NCBI GenBank assembly: GCA_002482725.1
Contig: DLGO01000148.1
Location: forward strand, 14,032 to 37,890
From: Bacteroidetes bacterium UBA7692
Lineage (GTDB): Bacteria; Bacteroidota; Bacteroidia; Chitinophagales; LD1
Length of the DNA: 23,859 nt
Reading direction: 5' to 3'
Within the stretch, counting starts at the first letter, position 1; every line of letters starts with the position of its first letter. Under the pieces are notes generated by a model. It was not told where the DNA came from. It was given only the letters and a program-made list of their open reading frames with translations, and ran no database searches. A program made the translations under genes and the position numbers. Below are positions 16,925 through 23,859 of the stretch, piece by piece.

Positions 16925-17093
16925 ATTTACCATCGCTGACTTAGATATCATTTTGGATTCACTAAAATATTCTAAGCTAAACATAGAAAATAATCAATTT
17001 CACCCATCCTACCAATATAAACTGGATAGGTTATCTGAAATAAATAACGTAGTCGACAAAGTTCGGGAATTAAAGAAGGAACTTAAACCGTAA
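16914..17093 (+). CDS. Small helical protein closing the ATPase/radical SAM operon
   Basis: 59 residues from ATG 16914; a GTG at 16893 would give 66. It overlaps the UPF0489 gene by 11 bases. The sequence is mainly helix (TIADLDIILDSLKYSK, then INNVVDKVRELKKELKP) with a polar middle (NIENNQFHPSYQY). It has no Cys, signal peptide or RiPP-like leader/core boundary, and only two Arg. A partner subunit is more likely than a modified precursor peptide, but it is the only short product in the operon and so worth considering as a substrate. Confidence 0.6.
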   Translation: MTNKFTIADLDIILDSLKYSKLNIENNQFHPSYQYKLDRLSEINNVVDKVRELKKELKP

Positions 17094-17183
17094 AGTTAGC
17101 TTTAGGGATTGTAGCATTGGCTTGGAGCGATGACTTCTAAGAGTATCCAATTATTAGCGTAAGCAGATATGAAATTCGCTTTC

Positions 17184-17199
17184 TCCCTATGGATAGGGA
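17184..17199. repeat. Perfect dyad TCCCTAT-GG-ATAGGGA
   Basis: Two perfect 7-base inverted arms with a 2-base spacer lie between the end of block B and the integrase. No T-run follows, so it is not an evident terminator. It may bind a dimeric protein or be part of a recombination site. Confidence 0.45.
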
Positions 17200-17207
17200 T
17201 ACGTGCA

Positions 17208-17238
17208 TAAAAAACCTCCACAGCATAAGCTGCGGAGG
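17208..17238 (-). terminator. Intrinsic terminator of the minus-strand integrase
   Basis: CCTCC-A-CAGC pairs with GCTG-C-GGAGG around an ATAA loop (17215-17238) with a single A/C mismatch. On the minus strand the hairpin is followed by TTTTTT. It lies about 100 bases past the stop codon of the tyrosine recombinase. This is the strongest terminator in the window. Confidence 0.8.
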
Positions 17239-17258
17239 CTAACCGTAAAACCAGTATG

Positions 17259-17275
17259 GCGCACCGGACGTGCGC
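17259..17275. repeat. Inverted repeat GCGCAC-N5-GTGCGC
   Basis: Perfect 6-base arms (17259-17264 and 17270-17275) with spacer CGGAC lie between the integrase stop and its terminator. They could form a small hairpin in the 3' untranslated region or be a recombinase binding site. Confidence 0.4.
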
Positions 17276-17339
17276 ATCGTAATGAGAATTGTATTAAATC
17301 ACATTGCCATAAGATTGTTTGCCGTCTGGTTACTGCATT

Positions 17340-18266
17340 TTAGACTGTAAGCTTAGATATGTCATCCCTCAAGTCCTCAGAGTGTATTGACCGCAAATAT
17401 GTCATTGTCATCTTGATACTTGCATGCCCCATCAACTTCTGAATCTTGATGGTATTAACGTCCTTATCCGCAAGCCCGCATGCGAAGCTATGCCGGAACT
17501 GATGGAGGTGGAACTTCACACCAGATAGGCGGTTGAGACGTTTGACCCAGTGTTTTAGTCCGTGGATGGAAAGGCCAGTGTCATCAACTCCCGACACGAT
17601 GAGCGAGGATGTTTTGTATTTCCTAAGATTTCTTTCCCTGAAGTATTCCTTCAGGTGAAATGCAAGTGTGGAATGGATAGGTATGCTCCTTGTCTTCTTG
17701 GACTTGGACGTAACGCCCCGGACCGTGAGCATCTTGCCGTTAAGGTCAACGTCCCCGATCTGGAGTGAGATGAATTCGTTCTTCCTCAAGCCGCAGAAAA
17801 GCAACAGGTAAACCATAGCGGTATCCCGTCTGAGGAGTAATGGCTGTGAAGAATGTAGCGTTATGGCTGCGATTATCTGTTGTATTTCCTGTGGTTCAAG
17901 CGCTCGGTCGTCGGAATACTCAGCCTGCGGCGGCCTGATGCCTTCCAGCGGATCCTTTGCAATTATCCCCTTCTGACGGAGCCAAGCGAAAAAGCTTCTC
18001 AGCTTGCTCCAATAGGTTCGGATGGTGGAATCCTTTACCCCTCTTACCTTCATATCCTTACCTACGTTTCGCTCACGCTCATCCAGCCGTTGGAAGAAGA
18101 GCGTGATAATCTCTGGATCAAGTTCTTGAGGCGTGATTACCTCGGGCATCATATTGGCAAAGTGCCTGAATACCTCCCTGTATCCCCTTATGGTATCTGG
18201 GCGCAGACGCCTCGTGAACTGGCACTCGCGCGCGTAGTCCTCAAAATGCACGGAGAGGGCCTTCAT
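17340..18266 (-). CDS. Tyrosine recombinase, XerC/XerD-like
   Basis: 308 residues, complete. An N-terminal SAM-like DNA-binding domain (1-~110, with TIRTYWSKLRSFFAWLRQKG) precedes the catalytic domain. All catalytic residues are visible: R161 (GLRKNEF), a lysine in the TSKSKKTRSIP hairpin, H255 and R258 (HQFRHSFA), H281 (MGHASIKMTMTYL) and nucleophile Y290. The length and motif spacing match phage-type and Xer-like integrases, so it can act as a site-specific recombinase. It differs from the left-edge recombinase, which has Tyr in place of the HxxR His. It is convergent with block B, followed by a strong terminator, and preceded by an inverted repeat that could be an operator. It might be the integrase of a second nested element. 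Confidence 0.93.
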   Translation of the reverse strand: MKALSVHFEDYARECQFTRRLRPDTIRGYREVFRHFANMMPEVITPQELDPEIITLFFQRLDERERNVGKDMKVRGVKDSTIRTYWSKLRSFFAWLRQKGIIAKDPLEGIRPPQAEYSDDRALEPQEIQQIIAAITLHSSQPLLLRRDTAMVYLLLFCGLRKNEFISLQIGDVDLNGKMLTVRGVTSKSKKTRSIPIHSTLAFHLKEYFRERNLRKYKTSSLIVSGVDDTGLSIHGLKHWVKRLNRLSGVKFHLHQFRHSFACGLADKDVNTIKIQKLMGHASIKMTMTYLRSIHSEDLRDDISKLTV

Positions 18267-18276
18267 GCCATAGCGC

Positions 18277-18300
18277 TGGAACCGATTATTGTTAGTTCCA
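18277..18300. promoter_or_regulatory. Possible operator TGGAAC-N12-GTTCCA upstream of the integrase
   Basis: A perfect 6-base dyad separated by 12 bases begins 11 bases upstream of the integrase start codon. Position and symmetry suit a dimeric repressor, but no promoter elements were clearly identified and the arms are short. The remainder of 18267-18468 shows nothing else I can support. Confidence 0.3.
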
Positions 18301-18468
18301 TATAGTTAGGCTGGTAATCTTTAGGATAGCTCAATTGGATGTATGGTTTCTGCTTCATAGGGGAAAAGCATATCGTGAAATCAATTTGGACAGTAGCATG
18401 GACAAATCGCCATGAAGGCTTTTATACAATTCTTTCATGCAATTGATTAATCAGGCAAACTTTAGTAC

Positions 18469-19629
18469 ATGAATCCCGACATCACCTACATTGCGAGGAC
18501 CAACTTCCGTAACCGGAACCAGCCGTTTGGCATATACCAGAAGGACCGCCTCATGCACACCTACGTCATCGGCAAGACGGGCACGGGCAAGTCGACTCTG
18601 CTCCGCGCGATGCTCATGCAGGACGTGGAAGCGGGACGCGGAGCGTGTCTGCTAGATCCGCATGGCGACTTGGTGGAAAGCATCATTAAGGCCATTCCAG
18701 AGCACCGCCTGAAGGACGTTATCTATTTCGACATGCCCAACCCGTCGCTGCCTCTGAGGTACAACCCGTTCAGGAGGGTGTCGTACGGGAAGCGGTCGCT
18801 CGTCGCGTCCGGCATCATGGACGTGTTCAAGAAGCTCTGGTCGGACGCCTGGGGCGTAAAGCTCGAGCACATCCTGCGATACTCAATCCTCACGCTCCTG
18901 GACCAGCCAGAGGCCACGATCGCGGACATTCCGAGGATACTCCTGGAGAGCGGCTTCAGGAAGGAGGCCGTAAGGCACGTGCAGAACGAGAGCGTGAAGG
19001 CGTTCTGGCAGAAGGAATTTCCCAACTACAACAGGTACGACCTGCTGCCCGTGCTTAATAAGGTGGGTGGGATGCTCGCCCATCCGGTCATCAAGCGCGT
19101 GCTCATCGAGAACGCCGAGGACGTGTCGCTCAGGCGAGCCATGGACGAGGGAAAGATCGTGCTGCTGAACCTCGCTAAGGGCCACATCGGCGAGGACATG
19201 GCGCACCTACTTGGGGCTTTATTCATCAGCTCGATAGGCTCAGCAGCCTTCAGCAGGGCGGACACGCATGAAGAAGGGCGTGTACCCTTCCATCTTTACA
19301 TGGACGAGTTCCACAACTTTACTACCCTCTCGCTCGTGAACATGTTCTCGGAACTGCGCAAGTTCGGTGTTAGCCTCACGCTTGCAAACCAGTACATGTA
19401 TCAACTCGATGACGAGGTGAGACGGGCGATTCTGGGAAACGTAGGTACACTCATCGCATTCAGAGTTGGAGTTGAGGACGCCCAGTTCCTTTCTAGGGAA
19501 TTGTACCCAGTTTTCCTGATGGAGGATTTTATAAATCTTGCCAATTACTGTATCTATCTAAAGCTCATGATTGCAGGCGTGCCTAGCAAGCCTTTTAGTG
19601 GCATAACAACAGAATTGTTCAATAATTAA
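18469..19629 (+). CDS. Type IV coupling-protein-like ATPase (HerA/TraG family), soluble
   Basis: 386 residues. Walker A is GKTGTGKS (35-42), followed by LLDPHGDLVE; Walker B is FHLYMDEFHNF (D279, E280). Further family segments are WGVKLEHILRYSILTLL, VLNKVGGML, NLAKGHIGED, LANQYMYQL and GNVGTLIAFRVG. This order matches the large family annotated as conjugative DNA-transfer or TraM-recognition-domain proteins found on mobile elements. There is no membrane segment. The C-terminus (AGVPSKPFSG) seems close to the usual end. It is strongly GC-rich, then composition drops sharply after the stop. It is a second such ATPase besides the one at 7474, perhaps from another element. The actual DNA-pumping role is not shown. 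Confidence 0.88.
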   Translation: MNPDITYIARTNFRNRNQPFGIYQKDRLMHTYVIGKTGTGKSTLLRAMLMQDVEAGRGACLLDPHGDLVESIIKAIPEHRLKDVIYFDMPNPSLPLRYNPFRRVSYGKRSLVASGIMDVFKKLWSDAWGVKLEHILRYSILTLLDQPEATIADIPRILLESGFRKEAVRHVQNESVKAFWQKEFPNYNRYDLLPVLNKVGGMLAHPVIKRVLIENAEDVSLRRAMDEGKIVLLNLAKGHIGEDMAHLLGALFISSIGSAAFSRADTHEEGRVPFHLYMDEFHNFTTLSLVNMFSELRKFGVSLTLANQYMYQLDDEVRRAILGNVGTLIAFRVGVEDAQFLSRELYPVFLMEDFINLANYCIYLKLMIAGVPSKPFSGITTELFNN

Positions 19630-19772
19630 ACCACTACTCTACCCATTGAGCTTTTTACTAATTTTGGAGATGATGATTTCAATGTATTCGAAAATCCAAG
19701 CTCATTTTTTATTGCGCATATACTGTTTCTTAGAAAAAAGTTGTTCCACCCATTTTCACATTCACCACACAT
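19626..19772 (-). CDS. Possible short Cys-containing remnant
   Basis: A 48-residue frame from ATG 19772 (MCGECENGWNNFFLRNSIC to VVV) overlaps the end of the coupling-like ATPase by 4 bases. The frame is open upstream for 16 more codons without a good start. The CxxC plus a later Cys is zinc-ribbon-like. It may be a real small protein or the tail of a decayed gene. Support is weak. Confidence 0.25.
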   Translation of the reverse strand: MCGECENGWNNFFLRNSICAIKNELGFSNTLKSSSPKLVKSSMGRVVV

Positions 19773-19989
19773 GGCTTTTTGCTTTGGTTGAAAAATTGAA
19801 AAAGTAGGTTCATTATGGCCTTAATGATAATACAAAGTATATAAGATAACTTGCTGAAAATTCTCATAGTTACCTAAATAAAGATTGTGGATAACTGACC
19901 TGACCTTCAAAAAAGTATAGGGAGTCGAGTCTATATATTCAAAAATCTTTTTGAGGAATTTTAAAGTATATTTTAGCATTCAAAGACAG
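19773..19989. other. AT-rich intergenic stretch between ATPase and HNH gene
   Basis: Together with the weak short frame to its left this makes a gap of about 360 bases without a convincing gene. It is AT-rich and contains no strong inverted repeat. TTTTTGAGGAATTTTAAAG near 19950 lies past the HNH stop but forms no clear terminator. It may hold remnants from the joining of block C to the GC-rich ATPase gene. Confidence 0.4.
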
Positions 19990-20958
19990 TTATTTACCTT
20001 TAATCAAACCTAACTGCTTTGCTATATCTATAGTAAACTTTGTCATTGGCCTTTTATGTATATCTTCTTCTGAAGAATAGTTCCCTATTAAAAACCTATT
20101 AAATATTCCTGTAGATTTAAACAGTTTCGGAAATTGCTTTTTCAATTCCTTTTTGTAAGATTCAGTATATATTTCAGCCTTTATTATTAGTTCTTCAGCC
20201 AAATCTTTTTGCGTCTCGTAAATTCCACTAATGTCAAAAACTCCCTGAAAGCTTTCAGTTGGCAAAGTCACAAGTGGCTCCTTAAAGGAAAATTTAATGT
20301 CTGCAAATTTCCTACTTGTTAGGTATGTTGCTACACTTCCCTTTTCCAGTTCGAACGAAAAAGGAGATACTCCAATATTCTTTTTCTCATCATACAAAAT
20401 GAAACTCACCCTTTTAGAACTTTTACAATTATTACAACTACCACAGACTGGGTAAAGATTATATAGTGATACACTAAAGCATGGATACTCGGCCTTTCCT
20501 AAATAATGATCAACTTGGAATTTTGCTTTATAAATAGGGTCTTCGTTGGCTCCTTTTTCTTCCTCAATGCAAACAGTTAACTGGGAGTTGCAGTATACAC
20601 ATGATTTTATCCCTATTTTATAAAAATAGTTAGGGTAGAAATCTGACCTTCTGGTGCTATATGCAAGCTTTTTCAGAAGTAGGTCTTTAAAGGTTTTATA
20701 GGAATCAGTTGCCTTTTCACTATCGGAGAAAATTCCGTCAAATTCACTCTTATACTTAAGGATTTCATCTGGCTTTGCAGTTATTATTTTATCCGAGAAT
20801 GATAAAAGCTTTTCAACATAGTTCTTCTGCTTATCATTTAGGCTTGGGTCCTTCTTGAAAATATTAAGATTGGTTTTAATTTCGGTGGTAAATTTAAGAA
20901 TGTCGGCATCGAAATTCCTGATCACTGCATCTACTAAATCATATGGAATTGCTATCAT
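19990..20958 (-). CDS. ptuB: HNH endonuclease, PtuB-like partner of the adjacent ATPase
   Basis: 322 residues from ATG 20958, which overlaps the ATPase gene's end by 20 bases; an ATG at 21000 would add 14 residues. The nuclease core is CVYCNSQL (C120, C123), then FQVDHYLGKAEYPCFSVSLY (D150, H151), NLYPVCGSCNNCKSSK (N167, C172, C175): two zinc-binding Cys pairs around an HNH site. The C-terminal half has IYTESYKKEL and KRPMTKFTIDI, seen in TIGR02646/PtuB-type HNH proteins. In Septu systems the ATPase senses infection and the HNH protein degrades nucleic acid. The call rests on the motifs and on gene pairing. The symbol is given in the family sense. Confidence 0.82.
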   Translation of the reverse strand: MIAIPYDLVDAVIRNFDADILKFTTEIKTNLNIFKKDPSLNDKQKNYVEKLLSFSDKIITAKPDEILKYKSEFDGIFSDSEKATDSYKTFKDLLLKKLAYSTRRSDFYPNYFYKIGIKSCVYCNSQLTVCIEEEKGANEDPIYKAKFQVDHYLGKAEYPCFSVSLYNLYPVCGSCNNCKSSKRVSFILYDEKKNIGVSPFSFELEKGSVATYLTSRKFADIKFSFKEPLVTLPTESFQGVFDISGIYETQKDLAEELIIKAEIYTESYKKELKKQFPKLFKSTGIFNRFLIGNYSSEEDIHKRPMTKFTIDIAKQLGLIKGK

Positions 20959-23662
20959 TAAGCTCTTTTTTAAGTTCTTGCAATCTTTTAATTTCAGCAT
21001 CTATGTCACTATTGGACAACCCAATTTTATCCCTGTAAAGATCCATAAGACTTTCCTTTACCAAAGGTTCACCAATAAGTTGTATTATTCTATAGAGGCT
21101 ATCGGTGTTTTTCTGTGTTTGGTTTTCTTTCCAAGAATCAATTTTGTTTATTATACTTTGTATTTTTCTATTTGCGAACTGTCCCATGAATCCGTTTTCA
21201 AGAAAGAAATCATTAGCTAAAAGATCATGAATATTTGCACCAAATGTTTTTTCCTTATTAGGAGAGGAAACGGCCTTTCCTGTTTCAGCGTTTAATGCTA
21301 ATCGCAATATATTAGAGGATGGGATATCCGATAAAATAAAAGGAGAATGAGTGATGAATAGTATATTAACATTATGAATATTGTCCTGCAAACGAAGGTT
21401 TTTAAGACTATTCCATAAATTATTAATATAAGTTCTTTGCATTTCTGGGTGAAAGTAAAGTTCAACTTCATCAAATATTATATTGATATTATGGTACTTG
21501 AAAGTGTCTTCCTCATACATTACTGAACCTAAATTATATAGATGGTAGGTAATTGTATTGATTGAGAATATCTGTTGCTTTTCACCCGAACTCAAATCAT
21601 TAAAGGTACCACGATATTTAAATGTTATATTGCTTTTAAAGAAGGGGGGAGGTACAAGATCTATAGTTCTTATACCAGGTGTATTTTTGATTTCCCGAAT
21701 CTGGTTGGATAAAGATAAAATGTCATTTTCCTCTCCTGGTTTATAAATATTATACTTCAAATAGTTAATTGCCTGCCTGACTTTAAACGTGATGTGGCTA
21801 GTATCTTCTAATAGTTTAATTAGGTATGATTTGAGCCTTTCTCTATTGTTAGAAATCCATTTTGGAAGTCCTTCATAATTTCTTTTAAATTTTAGATACC
21901 TGTCAGCTATAGTTACTATTTTTAGATAGATATAATTTCTTGCTTCATATAGAAATTTCACCTCAAAATTTTCCTCAATTCTTAGAAGATTTATTACTAC
22001 ATCAACATCATCTTTCAGTAACTTCCCATAAGTATTATTATAATCTAAAATTTTCCTTTCCATTTTTTTTCTATCAAATTCTAGTACGAGTTTTACTGGC
22101 ACTGACCCCGGTACTAATTCGGGTATGTTACCATGTTTAAAGTCAATCAAATTTGGTTCTAGAATATTAGAAAGCATTCTTGACTTTGCCAATCCTTCCT
22201 CACTATTTACGTCAATATTTCCTTTCTCTCTCAGGGGATTTAGTACTATCGGAACTTGGTAGCTATCATTTTTATGAAACAGGGGATATATCCAGTTGCC
22301 TGTAATGTTTGTATTCAGCGCATAGAGCGAATAATTCACTACAATGGAATAGCAAAAATCTTCAACATCAAAATTTCTAAAGGCTTCTTTTGCCTTATCA
22401 TCTTCTGTAGATAAGTGATAAATATTACTTTGGTCTAGTTTATACTCAAATACCTCTACAGATTCTCCTACGGAAATTTTATAAAGCTTGTCTAGTTTGA
22501 CAAACAAATCGGCGAATACTTCTTCTTCAACAAGTTTCTCTGTGGTTCCTATTTTTTTCGAGTATGCTATTTTGTTGATTATCAAATACAAGAATTCTGC
22601 TATCGTACTCTTCCCCGAGCCATTTTTTCCAACAACGGCAGAAATGGAAATGTTCAACCTATCCATACTATATAGCTCTACATCTTCATCCGGATTATAA
22701 GTAATTTCATTATCGCTTTTGACATTGAATAGATAAGAATGATAAAATTGATACAATTCGCCTTCAGTTAGAACTTTTATATGCTTTTGCCTTTCTTGTT
22801 TTCCTTCGTTGCCAGGCTTTGCTTTGGGACGTATGGCAATAATTTTAAAACCTCGTGTTCGTTCTTTTCGCCTTTGCTTGGCCGTTTCTTCTAATAGCTC
22901 AATAGGCTTGGAAATAATATTGGCTGTGCTACCACTGAATATAGCTCCTGAATATGAACTATTTGAATATAGATAGGAATCTCTGACTATATTTCTAAAG
23001 ACGTCATCATACTCAAAATTACCTGCTCGCAAACGCAAGCACAAATTCATATACTCTTCATAGTAGCGTGGCCTGCTGTCTATAATTTTAAACGACTTTA
23101 AAAAATCAATTGTATTTCTATCCATGGGAAGAAACTCTTTCGAATTGATCCAAAATAAAAACGTAGTTAACGATGCAATATCAATTCCGTGCCATTCTTT
23201 AAGCGAACGAAAGTGCATTTTCGTCAAGCCATTCATACCGCTACGCATAATTTCATTAAACATGTCCCATATCTCGACCTGAATCAGTAAGCCCCTGTAT
23301 TGCACAATCTGCGTAATAATTGGTGATGGGCAGTCATCGAAGGAAGTTGTATCATCTATACGTTCTTGAGAGTTAAATTCTTCAAAAAGCGAGTTAATAA
23401 TTTCTTCTCTTTTTTTTGCAAAAATGTTAGGATAATTGAACGTAGCAAAGATTTGAATAGGGTCTAATCCCTTTTTGACCAATCCAGATGAGCTGGTATT
23501 AAAAAGCCCATCACCATTTAGCAATGCGAATTTTTTATTGATTAGGCGGCTATAAACATAAGCAGAGGGGTGGTCTTTATTATCTTCATATGCTTTTTGT
23601 AATAACTTAGCTATAATTCCATAAGCTTCGTACCAAGTGCTTAATATGTGGGTGTCTGACAT
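20939..23662 (-). CDS. ptuA: Septu-like (PtuA-type) ABC/SMC-like ATPase with long N-terminal extension
   Basis: 907 residues. Walker A is GKNGSGKS (345-352), the ABC signature LSSGEKQQ (690-697), Walker B NIIFDEVELYF (D731, E732), and the switch His H772 in FITHSPFI. The middle has NYSLYALNTN and FHKNDSYQVPIVLNPLREKG, which I associate with AAA proteins paired with HNH nucleases in anti-phage loci. The first ~300 residues are an added all-helical region with FLFWINSKEFLPMDRNTIDFLK-type sequence (residues near 170-190), absent from the classical ~500-residue PtuA. It might be a sensor. Codon use is AT-rich, unlike the neighbouring ATPase at 18469. The ATPase and nuclease genes overlap and are coupled. 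Septu membership is likely; the subtype is uncertain. Confidence 0.85.
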   Translation of the reverse strand: MSDTHILSTWYEAYGIIAKLLQKAYEDNKDHPSAYVYSRLINKKFALLNGDGLFNTSSSGLVKKGLDPIQIFATFNYPNIFAKKREEIINSLFEEFNSQERIDDTTSFDDCPSPIITQIVQYRGLLIQVEIWDMFNEIMRSGMNGLTKMHFRSLKEWHGIDIASLTTFLFWINSKEFLPMDRNTIDFLKSFKIIDSRPRYYEEYMNLCLRLRAGNFEYDDVFRNIVRDSYLYSNSSYSGAIFSGSTANIISKPIELLEETAKQRRKERTRGFKIIAIRPKAKPGNEGKQERQKHIKVLTEGELYQFYHSYLFNVKSDNEITYNPDEDVELYSMDRLNISISAVVGKNGSGKSTIAEFLYLIINKIAYSKKIGTTEKLVEEEVFADLFVKLDKLYKISVGESVEVFEYKLDQSNIYHLSTEDDKAKEAFRNFDVEDFCYSIVVNYSLYALNTNITGNWIYPLFHKNDSYQVPIVLNPLREKGNIDVNSEEGLAKSRMLSNILEPNLIDFKHGNIPELVPGSVPVKLVLEFDRKKMERKILDYNNTYGKLLKDDVDVVINLLRIEENFEVKFLYEARNYIYLKIVTIADRYLKFKRNYEGLPKWISNNRERLKSYLIKLLEDTSHITFKVRQAINYLKYNIYKPGEENDILSLSNQIREIKNTPGIRTIDLVPPPFFKSNITFKYRGTFNDLSSGEKQQIFSINTITYHLYNLGSVMYEEDTFKYHNINIIFDEVELYFHPEMQRTYINNLWNSLKNLRLQDNIHNVNILFITHSPFILSDIPSSNILRLALNAETGKAVSSPNKEKTFGANIHDLLANDFFLENGFMGQFANRKIQSIINKIDSWKENQTQKNTDSLYRIIQLIGEPLVKESLMDLYRDKIGLSNSDIDAEIKRLQELKKELNDSNSI

Positions 23663-23741
23663 ATGGATGATAGATTAAATAATGCTAACATAACCATACT
23701 TTATTAATTGATGCTATATCTTATTGAAAGAATGTAACATT

Positions 23742-23763
23742 TGCTTGCACAATGCTTGCACAA
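23742..23763. repeat. Tandem 11-base direct repeat TGCTTGCACAA x2
   Basis: Two exact copies (23742-23752 and 23753-23763) lie directly beside the tRNA terminator and about 80 bases upstream of the Septu-like operon. Tandem short repeats near a tRNA 3' end are typical of integrase arm-binding sites, but an 11-base pair of copies could also be a slippage product. Confidence 0.6.
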
Positions 23764-23765
23764 AC

Positions 23766-23800
23766 AAAAAAGCGGCTAGAACTTTCCGTCCTAACCGCTT
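23766..23800 (-). terminator. Terminator downstream of tRNA-Pro
   Basis: AAGCGG (23770-23775) and CCGCTT (23795-23800), extended by TAG/CTA after a C/A mismatch, form a hairpin. On the minus strand a T-run follows. It lies just past the tRNA 3' end, as expected of a tRNA transcript terminator. Confidence 0.75.
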
Positions 23801-23811
23801 GATTTTCAATG

Positions 23812-23859
23812 TCGGGGTACCAAGATTCGAACTTGGGACCCCCTGCTCCCAAAGCAGGT
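23812..23859 (-). tRNA. tRNA-Pro(UGG), 3' part, cut by the window edge
   Basis: Read on the minus strand, the window edge enters the anticodon stem CCTGC, loop TTTGGGA and stem GCAGG, giving anticodon TGG (23849-23851), then the variable loop and T arm CCAAG-TTCGAAT-CTTGG, acceptor strand TACCCCG and discriminator A at 23812. CCA is not encoded. The 5' part (D arm and acceptor 5' strand) lies outside the window. Confidence 0.93.

Noticed and set aside
12855..17093. A classical RiPP cluster
   Set aside because: No precursor with leader and core, no RRE, protease or exporter, and the first gene is a GHKL ATPase.
18469..19629. HerA of a HerA-nuclease defence pair
   Set aside because: Motif order fits the coupling/TraG-like family of mobile elements and no SIR2, NurA or DUF4297-type partner is adjacent; the HNH gene nearby already pairs with its own ATPase.
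1..23859. CRISPR array, insertion sequence or transposase, rRNA, retron reverse transcriptase
   Set aside because: No regularly spaced repeats, transposase DDE motifs or terminal inverted repeats, rRNA sequence or reverse-transcriptase motif were seen.

Overview
The window is bacterial and almost certainly from a Bacteroidota (Bacteroidetes) genome. A secreted protein with a type IX secretion sorting tail, Bacteroidetes-style tyrosine recombinases and mobilization genes, very compact operons and start codons without clear Shine-Dalgarno sequences all point that way. Heavy use of ATA (Ile) and AGG (Arg) codons in the GC-richer genes suggests an environmental lineage rather than a gut Bacteroides, but the species cannot be read from the sequence.

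Most of the window looks like an integrative mobilizable element carrying cargo. The GC-richer backbone holds a tyrosine recombinase cut by the left edge (2-643), an excisionase-like helix-turn-helix gene (4442-4723), and a plus-strand mobilization operon (5508-11514). That operon encodes a four-helix membrane protein, a lipoprotein, a tiny membrane protein, a VirD4-like coupling ATPase, a MobC-like relaxosome protein, a MOBP-type relaxase and another membrane protein. A second complete tyrosine recombinase (17340-18266, minus) and a second coupling-protein-like ATPase (18469-19629) lie further right. No mating-pair-formation genes (VirB4, VirB6, VirB8 to VirB10 types) are present, so transfer would need a helper, unless those genes lie outside the window. 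At the right edge is the 3' half of a minus-strand tRNA-Pro(UGG), a common kind of attachment site.

Three AT-richer blocks look like separately acquired cargo. Block A (722-3163, minus) is a small two-helix membrane protein plus a large exported TPR-like protein; the two share a short N-x-G-x-I-x-Q motif. Block B (12807-17093, plus) is a tight operon of GHKL/Hsp90-like ATPase, radical SAM enzyme, UPF0489 (arginase-fold) protein and a small helical protein. Block C (19990-23662, minus) is a Septu-like ATPase plus HNH-nuclease pair, a probable anti-phage system.

Block B is the most unusual part and appears damaged. The ATPase has lost its 5' end at a junction with a secreted-protein gene that also seems to have lost its 5' end, and the radical SAM gene carries what looks like a one-base deletion in a run of C. 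Block A is the best candidate for an intact, undescribed system: the shared motif sits at the C-terminus of one protein and at the mature N-terminus of the other, which resembles the layout of amyloid-motif signalling pairs.
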